NCBI RefSeq assembly: GCF_004135405.1
Contig: NZ_CP035491.1
Location: 1,922,001-1,986,000, forward strand
Direction of reading: 5' to 3'
Length of the DNA: 64,000 nt
Origin: Agromyces protaetiae
GTDB lineage: Bacteria > Actinomycetota > Actinomycetes > Actinomycetales > Microbacteriaceae
The notes under the pieces are model-generated. The model worked only from the letters and a program-made list of their open reading frames with translations, did not search any database and was not told where the DNA came from. A program made the position numbers and the translations under genes. Positions 42,955-51,170 of the stretch are shown in pieces (position 1 is the stretch's first letter; each line of letters opens with the position of its first letter).

Positions 42955-42994
42955 CGGATGCCTCGTGCCGCACGCGTGCGGCACGAGGCATCCG
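42955..42994. terminator. Perfect 40-bp palindromic terminator between PIN-PhoH and fumC
   Basis: Bases 42955-42974 (CGGATGCCTCGTGCCGCACG) are the exact complement of 42975-42994. It lies between convergent genes and works in either direction. Each arm contains the GGATGCCTC/GAGGCATCC nonamer. Confidence 0.9.
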
Positions 42995-43031
42995 TGTTCG
43001 TGGTGCGTGTGCGCCCTCGCGGGCGCGACCC

Positions 43032-44447
43032 TTACTTCGCCTGCGGCGGGCGGGTCATCGAGAGCAGGTCGAGAGCGGTGTCGAGCTGCTCCTCGGTGAG
43101 CTCGCCGCGCTCGACGTAGCCGAGGTCGACGACGGCTTCGCGCACCGTGATGCCCTTCTTGACCGAGTGCTTCGCGATCGCCGCGGCCGCCTCGTAGCCG
43201 ATGAGCTTGTTGAGCGGCGTCACGATCGACGGCGACATGCCCGCGAGGGCGGCGATGCGGTCGTAGTTCGGCTCGAGGCCCGAGATCGTCTTGTCGGCGA
43301 GCACGCGCACCGAGTTCGCGAGCAGGCGGATCGACTCGAGGAGTGCGGTGCCCATGACGGGGATCTGCACGTTCAGCTCGAACGAGCCCGACGCGCCGCC
43401 CCACGCGATCGTCGCGTCGTTGCCGATGACGCGCGCGGCGACCATGAGCACGGCCTCGGGCACGACGGGGTTGACCTTGCCCGGCATGATCGACGAGCCC
43501 GGCTGGAGGTCGGGGATGTGGAGTTCGCCGAGACCCGTGTTGGGGCCCGAGCCCATCCAGCGGAGGTCGTTCGAGATCTTCGTGAGGCTCACGGCGATCG
43601 TGCGGAGCGCGCCCGACGCGTCGACGAGGCCGTCGCGGTTGGCCTGCGACTCGAAGTGGTCGAGGGCCTCGGTGATCGGCAGCTCGGTCTCTTTCTGCAG
43701 GATCTCGATGACGAGTTGCGGGAAGCCCGCGGGCGTGTTGATGCCCGTGCCGACGGCCGTGCCGCCGAGCGGCACTTCGGCGACGCGGGGGAGCGCCGTG
43801 CGCACGCGCTCGATACCGAGGCGGATCTGGCGTGCGTAGCCGCCGAACTCCTGGCCGAGGGTGACGGGCGTCGCGTCCATGAGGTGGGTGCGGCCCGACT
43901 TCACGAGCTCGGCCCACGCGGTCGCCTTCTCTTCGAGGGCGACCGCGAGGTGGTCGAGCGCGGGGATGAGGTCGTCGATGAGGGCGGCCGTGACGGCGAT
44001 GTGCACCGACGTCGGGAAGACGTCGTTCGAGGACTGCGACGCGTTGACGTGGTCGTTCGGGTGCACCGGCCGGCCGAGCTTGGAGGTCGCGATCGTCGCG
44101 AGGACCTCGTTCATGTTCATGTTCGAGCTCGTGCCGCTGCCGGTCTGGTAGACGTCGACGGGGAAGTGCTCGGTGAAGCCGTGCTCGCCCGCGATGACCT
44201 CGTCGGCCGCGTCGACGATCGCCTGCGCGATGTCGGCGTCGAGGACGCCGAGCTGGGCGTTGGCCTGCGCTGCTGCCTTCTTGATGCGCGCGAGGGCGGC
44301 GACCTGGGCAGGCTCGAGGCCGTGCCCCGAGATCGGGAAGTTCTCGACGGCGCGCTGCGTCTGCGCGCGATACAGGGCGCTCGCGGGAACCCGCACCTCG
44401 CCCATCGTGTCGTGCTCGATACGGTAGTCGGCGGCGTTGTCCACCAC
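43032..44447 (-). CDS. fumC: Class II fumarate hydratase
   Basis: A 471-residue TCA-cycle enzyme interconverting fumarate and malate without iron-sulfur. Conserved regions are [58 protein letters not shown] with the catalytic His, and the superfamily signature [22 protein letters not shown] eight bases before the GTG supports the start. It is followed upstream by the carbonic anhydrase gene on the same strand (30 bp away), plausibly one operon. Confidence 0.97.
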   Translation of the reverse strand: MVDNAADYRIEHDTMGEVRVPASALYRAQTQRAVENFPISGHGLEPAQVAALARIKKAAAQANAQLGVLDADIAQAIVDAADEVIAGEHGFTEHFPVDVYQTGSGTSSNMNMNEVLATIATSKLGRPVHPNDHVNASQSSNDVFPTSVHIAVTAALIDDLIPALDHLAVALEEKATAWAELVKSGRTHLMDATPVTLGQEFGGYARQIRLGIERVRTALPRVAEVPLGGTAVGTGINTPAGFPQLVIEILQKETELPITEALDHFESQANRDGLVDASGALRTIAVSLTKISNDLRWMGSGPNTGLGELHIPDLQPGSSIMPGKVNPVVPEAVLMVAARVIGNDATIAWGGASGSFELNVQIPVMGTALLESIRLLANSVRVLADKTISGLEPNYDRIAALAGMSPSIVTPLNKLIGYEAAAAIAKHSVKKGITVREAVVDLGYVERGELTEEQLDTALDLLSMTRPPQAK

Positions 44448-44477
44448 GGTGTGATTCCCTTCGATTTCGTTCGGGGC

Positions 44478-45191
44478 TCAGATGCGACCGACGACGACGT
44501 CGGTTTCAGCGCGGCCTTCGACGAGCCGGTAGTTCGCCCCCACGACCGCCAGCCTACCGGCTGCGATCGCCTCGCTGATCATCTCGCTGCGCTCGAGGAG
44601 CTCGCTCACGGTGTCGCGCAGGTGCTCGCGTCCGACGAAGCCGGCATCGATCTCGGCGGGGTCGAGCGAGGCATCGGAATCGCCGCCCGCGACCCTGCGC
44701 ACCGACGGCACGATGCGGTCGATGAGCGACTTGATGTGCGCCGGGAGTGCCGGCGCGTCGGGCCCGACCGAGTCGATCGCCGCGCGCACGGCGCCGCACT
44801 CGTCGTGCCCGAGCACGAGGATGAGCGGCACCCCGAGCACGCCGACCGCGTACTCGAGCGAGCCGAGGATGGAGTCGCCCATGACCTGCCCGGCGTTGCG
44901 CACGACGAACGCGTCGCCGAGGCCGAGGTCGAAGATGATCTCGGCCGCGAGGCGCGAGTCGCTGCAGCCGAACACCGCGACTCGGGGGAGTTGGCGATGC
45001 GTCGCCGCGAGCGCCTCCCGGTACTCGACGTCTTGTCGCGGGTGCAGCGGCTTGCCCGACATGAACCGCTCGTTGCCGCGGCGGAGCTCGCGCCACGCCT
45101 CGGCGGGGGTCTGCGTCGTCGGCTGGCCGGGCGCCTGGATCGAGGCCTCGACCGGAGCCTCGGTCTCGGGGCTCTGCGTCGCGTCGTTCAT
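44478..45191 (-). CDS. Beta-class carbonic anhydrase
   Basis: A 237-residue zinc enzyme interconverting CO2 and bicarbonate. Zinc ligands are the Cys of VFGCSDSRLAAEIIFDLGLGD and the His and Cys of LGHDECGAV; the Asp-Arg dyad of CSDSR is intact. A 40-residue Pro/Thr/Glu-rich N-terminal extension precedes the domain. GGAAGGA four bases before the ATG supports the start. It lies between DUF4245 and fumC in the usual actinobacterial cluster. Confidence 0.95.
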   Translation of the reverse strand: MNDATQSPETEAPVEASIQAPGQPTTQTPAEAWRELRRGNERFMSGKPLHPRQDVEYREALAATHRQLPRVAVFGCSDSRLAAEIIFDLGLGDAFVVRNAGQVMGDSILGSLEYAVGVLGVPLILVLGHDECGAVRAAIDSVGPDAPALPAHIKSLIDRIVPSVRRVAGGDSDASLDPAEIDAGFVGREHLRDTVSELLERSEMISEAIAAGRLAVVGANYRLVEGRAETDVVVGRI

Positions 45192-45249
45192 GCGGTCCTT
45201 CCTGGGGGCGGATCGGGCCGCGGCGCTGCGGCGGAGGAGTCGTGCCGGG

Positions 45250-45891
45250 CTACTGCTCGGCGATCGTCGGCGCGAGCGCCGTCGCGAGCGTAGCGAACTC
45301 TTCGGGGGAGGCTGTGCCGAGGAGCACGAACGTCGTCGACCCGGCCTCGGTCGTGAGGCCGTATCGCGCGTTGCCGACGTCGGCCGACGAATCGCGGTTG
45401 TCGTAGAGCGTCCAGTCGACGCCGGCGATCGTGGTCGCGCCCGTCGCGAGCGTGCGGGCGAGGAGACCCGCGACCCACGTGGGATTCGCCTCGATGCCCT
45501 GGTACACGCCGATGTACTCGTCGCTCGGCGTGAGGTAGCCGATGTACCAGGCGGTGACGCCGTCGACGTCGCTGCGGCGCAGCTCGGCGGCGTTCGCCCG
45601 CCAGCCATCGGGCAGGTCGGGCACCGCGAGCGGGGTGTCGGACGCGATCTGTGCCTGCTGGGCCGTGCCCGCGACGTCGATGTCGCGCTCGATGGGCGTG
45701 TTGCTGCGCGGCACGATGAGGACGATGACGAGCACGATCGCGAGGGTCGCGAGGGTCGCCCACACGAGGTTCTGCAGGGTCTTGGCGTCGCGGTAGCGCT
45801 TGGAGTTCGCGGCCTTGCGCGCGGCGGTCTCCTCGGGCGTCTCAGGACGGCCGAGTTCGGCGACGACGGGCGGTTCGGTGGACTTCGCCAT
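45250..45891 (-). CDS. DUF4245 domain-containing membrane protein
   Basis: A 213-residue protein: a cytoplasmic tail with RKAANSKRYRDAKTLQNLVWATL, one transmembrane helix (LAIVLVIVLIVP) and an extracytoplasmic domain containing LPDGWRANAAELRRSDVDGVTAWYIGYLTPSDEYIGV, the pattern of DUF4245. Function unknown; the gene sits next to xseB and fumC in many actinobacteria. Its ATG overlaps the xseB stop, so translation is coupled. Confidence 0.9.
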   Translation of the reverse strand: MAKSTEPPVVAELGRPETPEETAARKAANSKRYRDAKTLQNLVWATLATLAIVLVIVLIVPRSNTPIERDIDVAGTAQQAQIASDTPLAVPDLPDGWRANAAELRRSDVDGVTAWYIGYLTPSDEYIGVYQGIEANPTWVAGLLARTLATGATTIAGVDWTLYDNRDSSADVGNARYGLTTEAGSTTFVLLGTASPEEFATLATALAPTIAEQ

Positions 45892-46157
45892 CAGTCGTCG
45901 GCTCCTGCGTCGCTCAGGTTCGATGCGGCGGATGCCTCGGCGCGGGCGCCCTGGCGTGCCGCGTCGAGACGGGCCTTCGCCCCGATGAGCCACTCTTCGC
46001 AGCGCGCCGCGAGGGCTTCGCCGCGCTCCCACAGGGCGAGCGACTGCTCGAGGGTCGCCGACCCCCGCTCGAGCTCGGCGACGACCTGCACGAGCTCGTC
46101 GCGGGCCTGCTCGTAGCTGAGCGACGCGACGTCGGGGAGAGTGGGCATGCCTGTCAT
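45891..46157 (-). CDS. xseB: Exodeoxyribonuclease VII small subunit
   Basis: An 88-residue helical protein, the small subunit that binds XseA. Core motif [45 protein letters not shown]. An in-frame ATG at 46148 (MPTLPDV) could be the true start. Only one base separates it from the xseA stop. The tail is Ala/Glu-rich with one copy of the GGATGCCTC nonamer. Confidence 0.95.
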   Translation of the reverse strand: MTGMPTLPDVASLSYEQARDELVQVVAELERGSATLEQSLALWERGEALAARCEEWLIGAKARLDAARQGARAEASAASNLSDAGADD

Positions 46158-46158
46158 T

Positions 46159-47502
46159 CTATTCGCGGCCGCCGACGGGCTCGGCGGGGGTGGATTCCGA
46201 CGGGTTCGGTGTGCTCGCGCCCGTGCTCGTGCCCGTGTTCGCCCCCGTGCTCGTCACCGTGCTCGCCCCCGTGCGCACGTCGCCCGTCGCCCCCTCGGAC
46301 ACCGCCGCGAGCGCGCCCTCGGCGAGCGTCACCACGAGCGAAGCGCCTGCCGGCGCGGCATCCGAAGATCTCACGACGTGACCGTCAGCGCCCTGGACGA
46401 TCGCGTATCCGCGGTCGAGCGTCGCCTGAGGCGACAGCGCGCGCAGATGCCCGCGAAGCTCTCCGACCCGCGAGGCCTGGCGTTCGAGGGTTCGCTCGAC
46501 GAGCTCGGTGCCGCGTGCGACCCAACGCGTGAGCTCCTCGGCGCGGCGGTCGACGATCCAGTTCGAATCGGCGAGCGACGGGCGCGAGCGCAAGTGCTCG
46601 ATGCGGTCGATCTCACGGGTGAGGATGGCGGTCAACCGCATGCCGAGGCGCGCGCGGGTCTGCTCGACGCGGGCGAGCTCGTCGGCGACGTCGGGCACGA
46701 CGCGCTTGGCGGCGTCGGTCGGCGTCGACGCACGGAGGTCGGCGACCTCGTCGAGGAGCGGACGGTCGGCTTCGTGGCCGATCGCCGAGACGATAGGGGT
46801 GGATGCCTCGGCGGCGGCCCGCACGACGCGCTCGTCGCTGAAGCCCAGCAGGTTCTGGAAGTCTCCGCCCCCGCGCGCGACGATGATGACCTCGACCTCG
46901 GGATCGGCGTCGAGCTTCGCGATCGCGCGCACGACCTCGGGCACCGTGCGGTCGCCCTGCACGGCCGCGTACTCGATGCGGAACTCGACGGCGGGCCAGC
47001 GCAAGTGGGCGTTGCGCAGGACGTCTTTCTCGGCGTCCGAGTCGCGGCCGGTGACGAGTCCGATGACGCCCGGAAGGAAGGGGAGGCGCTTCTTGCGCGC
47101 CGGGTCGAACAGGCCTTCGGCTTGCAGTTTCGCCCGCAACTGCTCGATGCGTTCGAGGAGGTCGCCGACGCCCACGTGCTTGAGGTCGAAGACCTGCATC
47201 GTGAGCGAGCCGCCCTTGACCCACCAGTTGGGCTTCACGAGCGCGACGACGCGGTCGCCCTGCGTGAACTGCTCCGAGAGCCGGGCCTTCACCGACGACC
47301 AGATCGTGAACGACACGGTCGCGTCGGCGTCGACGTCTTTGAGCTTGCCGTAGACGTTGCCCGCCGAGATGCCCCACTGCGTGATCTCGCCCTCGACCCA
47401 CACGGTGCCGAGACGGTCGAGGTACTCCTTGAGCTTGTTCGACAGCATCGCGACGGGCCATGGCGCATCGCGCGTCGTCGGCCCGCCTGCTCCGTCTGCC
47501 AC
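46159..47502 (-). CDS. xseA: Exodeoxyribonuclease VII large subunit
   Basis: A 447-residue nuclease subunit degrading single-stranded DNA with XseB. N-terminal OB fold ([23 protein letters not shown]) and the catalytic domain motifs [41 protein letters not shown] and [27 protein letters not shown], then a coiled coil and LDRGYAIV. The last 40 residues are a Gly/Ala/Ser/Thr repeat ([21 protein letters not shown]) from five 12-bp units, not usual for XseA. GAGGAG six bases before the GTG sets the start. Confidence 0.95.
   Translation of the reverse strand: MADGAGGPTTRDAPWPVAMLSNKLKEYLDRLGTVWVEGEITQWGISAGNVYGKLKDVDADATVSFTIWSSVKARLSEQFTQGDRVVALVKPNWWVKGGSLTMQVFDLKHVGVGDLLERIEQLRAKLQAEGLFDPARKKRLPFLPGVIGLVTGRDSDAEKDVLRNAHLRWPAVEFRIEYAAVQGDRTVPEVVRAIAKLDADPEVEVIIVARGGGDFQNLLGFSDERVVRAAAEASTPIVSAIGHEADRPLLDEVADLRASTPTDAAKRVVPDVADELARVEQTRARLGMRLTAILTREIDRIEHLRSRPSLADSNWIVDRRAEELTRWVARGTELVERTLERQASRVGELRGHLRALSPQATLDRGYAIVQGADGHVVRSSDAAPAGASLVVTLAEGALAAVSEGATGDVRTGASTVTSTGANTGTSTGASTPNPSESTPAEPVGGRE
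46211..46270 (-). repeat. Five 12-bp tandem repeats in the 3' end of xseA
   Basis: Units of GTGCTCGCGCCC type (plus strand), with 1-3 changes each, run from 46211 to 46270 and code for the Ser/Thr/Gly tail. Their length keeps the frame, so copy number could vary. Confidence 0.75.
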
Positions 47503-47529
47503 TGCGGGCTCCTCTCATGCGTCGCCGCG

Positions 47530-47535
47530 TAGGAT
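47530..47535 (+). promoter_or_regulatory. -10 element, leaderless start of ispH
   Basis: TAGGAT, seven bases, then the GTG at 47543. Confidence 0.5.
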
Positions 47536-47542
47536 GACACTC

Positions 47543-48616
47543 GTGACGATCGCCACCGAAACCCCCCGCATCGACCTCGGCATGCCGAGGATCCCGAGCG
47601 TGCGAGGCCGGCTCAAGGATATCCCCGGCGACCGACCCAAGCGCGTGCTGCTCGCCGCGCCCCGCGGCTACTGCGCGGGTGTCGACCGCGCGGTCATCGC
47701 CGTCGAGAAGGCGCTCGAGCACTACGGCGCGCCCGTGTACGTGCGCAAGCAGATCGTGCACAACATCCACGTCGTGACCGAGCTCGAGAAGCAGGGTGCG
47801 ATCTTCGTCGACGAGGTCGATGAGGTGCCCGAGGGCGCCCACATCGTCTTCAGCGCCCACGGCGTCTCGCCCGCGGTCGTGCACGCGGCGTCCGATCGGG
47901 GTCTGCACGCGATCGACGCGACGTGCCCCCTCGTGACGAAGGTGCACCGCGAGGCCGTGCGCTTCGCGCGCGACGACTTCGAGATCCTGCTCATCGGCCA
48001 CGAGGGCCACGAAGAGGTCGAGGGCACGGCGGGCGAGGCGCCCGACCACGTGACCCTCGTCAACAGCCCCGACGACGTGCCCAACATCGAGGTGCGCGAC
48101 CCCGACAAGGTCGTGTGGCTCTCGCAGACGACCCTCTCGGTCGACGAGACGATGGAGACCGTCCGGCGGCTGCGCGAACGGTTCCCGAACCTGCAGGATC
48201 CGCCGAGCGACGACATCTGCTACGCGACCCAGAACCGTCAGGTCGCGATCAAGAAGGTCGCCGAAGAGGCCGAACTCGTCATCGTGGTGGGCTCGGCGAA
48301 CTCGTCGAACAGCGTGCGCCTCGTCGAGGTCGCGCTCGAGAACGGCGCGAAGGCCGCCTACCGAGTCGACTACTCGACCGAGATCAAGCAGGAGTGGCTC
48401 GAGGGCATTGCGACCGTCGGCGTCACGAGCGGGGCGTCGGTGCCCGAGGGGCTCGTGAAAGAGGTGCTGCTGGAGCTCGCCGACGCGGGTTTCGGCGAGG
48501 TGTCCGAGGTCAAGACGGCCGAAGAAGACCTCATGTTCTCGCTCCCGAAGGAGCTCCGCAAGGATCTCGCGGGCAACCGCGACGAGCGCGCGCTCGGCGG
48601 TCGCACGCGCGCGTGA
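47543..48616 (+). CDS. ispH: 4-hydroxy-3-methylbut-2-enyl diphosphate reductase
   Basis: A 357-residue iron-sulfur enzyme, the last step of the non-mevalonate pathway, making IPP and DMAPP. Cluster cysteines lie in [25 protein letters not shown] and [31 protein letters not shown] includes the substrate His, and [14 protein letters not shown] the diphosphate site. A 35-residue N-terminal extension precedes the core. GTG at 47543 is preferred because of the -10 seven bases upstream; an ATG at 47534 is in frame but overlaps that hexamer. The REP-like hairpin downstream may end transcription. Confidence 0.96.
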   Translation: MTIATETPRIDLGMPRIPSVRGRLKDIPGDRPKRVLLAAPRGYCAGVDRAVIAVEKALEHYGAPVYVRKQIVHNIHVVTELEKQGAIFVDEVDEVPEGAHIVFSAHGVSPAVVHAASDRGLHAIDATCPLVTKVHREAVRFARDDFEILLIGHEGHEEVEGTAGEAPDHVTLVNSPDDVPNIEVRDPDKVVWLSQTTLSVDETMETVRRLRERFPNLQDPPSDDICYATQNRQVAIKKVAEEAELVIVVGSANSSNSVRLVEVALENGAKAAYRVDYSTEIKQEWLEGIATVGVTSGASVPEGLVKEVLLELADAGFGEVSEVKTAEEDLMFSLPKELRKDLAGNRDERALGGRTRA

Positions 48617-48643
48617 CGCACGCTCCGCGCGAATTTCCCGCAT

Positions 48644-48704
48644 CGCGATCCGTCGCGGATCGCCCCTCGAGTGTGCGCGGAAGGGCGATCTCCGACGGAT
48701 CGCG
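48644..48704. repeat. REP-like palindrome, copy 4
   Basis: A 22-base left arm at 48644-48665 (contains GATCCGTCGCGGATCGCCC) pairs with 48683-48704 with two mismatches. Same family as the copies at 15212, 15305 and 16406, over 30 kb away. It lies 28 bp after ispH. Confidence 0.8.
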
Positions 48705-48780
48705 AGGGTCATCGGAGCTTCGGATGCTCCGGGCTTCAGCCGTCCGCGAACATCACCCCGAAGTGAGGCGACCCTCAGTG

Positions 48781-48807
48781 GAGTGAGCGCTCACTCAGGA
48801 GTAGGGT
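48781..48807 (+). promoter_or_regulatory. Operator palindrome and -10 of the tetR-ABC exporter operon
   Basis: GAGTGAGCGCTCACTC, a perfect 16-bp palindrome, lies at 48781-48796. The -10 TAGGGT follows at 48802-48807, seven bases before the GTG at 48815 (leaderless). The palindrome fills the space just upstream of the -10, where a repressor would block polymerase. Confidence 0.65.
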
Positions 48808-48814
48808 CACCCGC

Positions 48815-49426
48815 GTGGCGCAGACGGAACGACTGAAGGCGAAGGCGGCGCGGGCGAAGCCCCTGCCCGTCGAAGAGCGCCGTGCCGCGATCGCCAAGGC
48901 CACCGTGCCCCTGCTCATCGCGCACGGGCGTGACGTCACGACGAAGCAGATCGCCGAGGCATCCGGGGTCGCCGAAGGGACGCTCTTCAGGGTCTTCGCC
49001 GACAAGACCGAGATCATCGACGCCGCCGTCGAGCAGTTCCTCGACCCCGAGCCGTTCCGCGACGCGCTCCGCGCGATCGACCCGTCGCTCCCGCTCGAAC
49101 TCAAGGTGCGGCTCCTGCTCGACCGGTTCCAAGACCGGTTCAGCGGCATCTTCGGCGTGTTCGCGTCGCTCGGCATGCAGCCGCGCAAGCCCGTCGTGCC
49201 CGACGCATCCGTCATGATCGCGATTTTCGACGAACTGCTCACGCCCGAGCTCGAGCGCCTCCGCGTCGCGCCCATCGACGTCGTCGGCTTCGTGCGCCTC
49301 GTCGCGTTCTCCTCGGCGATGCCGCACCTCGGGGCATCCGCTCATCTCGACACGGCGCGGCTCGCGCACCTCATCGTGCACGGCATCGCGCGTGACGAGA
49401 CATCCGACCCCACGAACGAGAGGTGA
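48815..49426 (+). CDS. TetR/AcrR-family regulator of a heterodimeric ABC exporter
   Basis: A 203-residue protein with HTH VEERRAAIAKATVPLLIAHGRDVTTKQIAEASGVAEGTLFRVFADKTEIIDAAVEQFLD and a helical C-terminal domain. The GTG start is leaderless, and a perfect palindrome precedes the -10, so it very likely represses its own operon. The two exporter genes follow 7 bp downstream on the same strand. The ligand is presumably an exported drug or lipid. Confidence 0.9.
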   Translation: MAQTERLKAKAARAKPLPVEERRAAIAKATVPLLIAHGRDVTTKQIAEASGVAEGTLFRVFADKTEIIDAAVEQFLDPEPFRDALRAIDPSLPLELKVRLLLDRFQDRFSGIFGVFASLGMQPRKPVVPDASVMIAIFDELLTPELERLRVAPIDVVGFVRLVAFSSAMPHLGASAHLDTARLAHLIVHGIARDETSDPTNER

Positions 49427-49433
49427 GCGCCAC

Positions 49434-51170
49434 ATGCTCATGACCCTCCTGAAGCGGTATCTGAAACCGTACGGCTGGCTCCTCGCGGGCGTCGTCGTGT
49501 TCCAGCTCGCCCAGACCATCGCGTCGCTCTATCTGCCGGCGCTCAACGCCGACATCATCGACGACGGCGTCGCCAAGGGCGACACGGGGTTCATCATCCA
49601 GACGGGCGGCATGATGCTCGGCATCACGCTCCTGCAGATCGCGTGCTCGATCGCCGCGGTGTGGTTCGGCGCGCGCGTCGCGATGAAGTTCGGCCGCGAC
49701 GTGCGGCGCGGGGTCTTCCATCACGTCGCCGACTTCAGCGAGCAGGAGGTGACACGCTTCGGCGCGCCGAGCCTCATCACGCGCACGACGAACGACGTGC
49801 AGCAGGTGCAGATGCTCGTGCTCATGAGCTGCACGATGCTCGTGTCGGCGCCGATCCTCGCGATCGGCGGCGTCGTCATGGCGCTGCGCGAAGACCTCGT
49901 GCTCTCGTGGATCATGGTCGTCGCGGTGCCCGTGCTGCTCCTCGTCGTGGGCATCATCATCAGCCGCATGGTGCCGCTCTTCCAGTCGATGCAGAAGAAG
50001 CTCGACCACGTCAACCGGGTGCTCCGCGAGCAGCTCACGGGCATCCGGGTCATCCGGGCGTTCGTCCGCGAGGGCGTCGAGAGCGAGCGCTTCGACGAGG
50101 CGAACGCCGCGCTCACCGACACGGCACTCAAGGCGGGCCGCACGTTCGCGCTCGTCTTCCCGATCGTCATGCTCGTGCTGAACGCGTCGAGCGTCGCCGT
50201 GCTGTGGTTCGGCGCGTTCCGCATCGAGGCCGGCGAGATGCAGATCGGTTCGCTCACGGCGTTCCTCAGCTACCTCATCCAGATCCTCATGGCCGTCATG
50301 ATGTCGACGATGATCGCGTTCCTGCTGCCGCGCGCGGCGGTCTCTGCGGGTCGGCTCGGCGAAGTGCTCGAGACCGCGCCGAGCGTCGTCGAACCGGAGG
50401 GCGGCGTGCGCGCGCTCACGGCGCCGGGCACCCTCGAATTCCGGAACGTCACGTTCGCCTACCCCGGCGCCGAGGCGCCCGTGCTCCACGAGGTGAGCTT
50501 CACGGCCCGCCCGGGCGAGGTCACCGCGATCGTCGGCGCGACGGGGTCGGGCAAGACGACGATCGTGAACCTCGCCGCGCGGCTCTTCGACGCGACTGAG
50601 GGGAGCGTGTTCGTCGGCGGTGTCGACGTGCGCGACCTCGACCCCGAGGTGCTCAACGCCCAGTTCGCACTCGTGCCGCAGAAGCCCTACCTCTTCGCCG
50701 GCACGGTCGCCTCGACGCTCAGATACGGCGACCCCGAGGCATCCGACCCAGAGCTCTGGCGCGCCCTCGAGATCGCGCAGGGCGCCGACTTCGTGCGCGC
50801 CATGCCCGGCGACCTCGACGCGCCCATCGCCCAGGGCGGCACGAATGTCTCGGGCGGGCAGCGCCAACGCCTGTCGATCGCACGCGCGCTCGTGAAGCAT
50901 CCGCCGATCTATCTCTTCGACGACTCGTTCTCGGCGCTCGACACGGCGACCGACGCGCGCCTGAGGCGCGCACTGGCGGCGGATGTCTCGGACGCGACCA
51001 TGCTCGTCGTCGCCCAACGCGTCGCAACGATCGTCGACGCCGACAACATTCTCGTCGTCGAAGACGGCCGCATCACTGCGAGCGGCACCCATGCAGAACT
51101 CCTCGACACTTCGGCGGCCTACGTCGAGATCGTGTCGAGCCAGCTGAGCGCAGAGGAGGCGGCCGCGTGA
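49434..51170 (+). CDS. ABC exporter half-transporter (TMD-NBD), subunit 1
   Basis: A 578-residue protein: six transmembrane helices (residues 1-300) fused to an ATPase. Walker A GATGSGKTT, Q-loop VPQKPYLFAG, signature NVSGGQRQR and Walker B PIYLFDDSFSALD are all visible. Walker B ends in Asp (LFDDS) instead of Glu, so this subunit probably forms the degenerate ATP site of a heterodimer. ATG at 49434 follows AGAGGTGAG; ATG at 49440 is an alternative. The stop overlaps the partner's GTG. Confidence 0.92.
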   Translation: MLMTLLKRYLKPYGWLLAGVVVFQLAQTIASLYLPALNADIIDDGVAKGDTGFIIQTGGMMLGITLLQIACSIAAVWFGARVAMKFGRDVRRGVFHHVADFSEQEVTRFGAPSLITRTTNDVQQVQMLVLMSCTMLVSAPILAIGGVVMALREDLVLSWIMVVAVPVLLLVVGIIISRMVPLFQSMQKKLDHVNRVLREQLTGIRVIRAFVREGVESERFDEANAALTDTALKAGRTFALVFPIVMLVLNASSVAVLWFGAFRIEAGEMQIGSLTAFLSYLIQILMAVMMSTMIAFLLPRAAVSAGRLGEVLETAPSVVEPEGGVRALTAPGTLEFRNVTFAYPGAEAPVLHEVSFTARPGEVTAIVGATGSGKTTIVNLAARLFDATEGSVFVGGVDVRDLDPEVLNAQFALVPQKPYLFAGTVASTLRYGDPEASDPELWRALEIAQGADFVRAMPGDLDAPIAQGGTNVSGGQRQRLSIARALVKHPPIYLFDDSFSALDTATDARLRRALAADVSDATMLVVAQRVATIVDADNILVVEDGRITASGTHAELLDTSAAYVEIVSSQLSAEEAAA

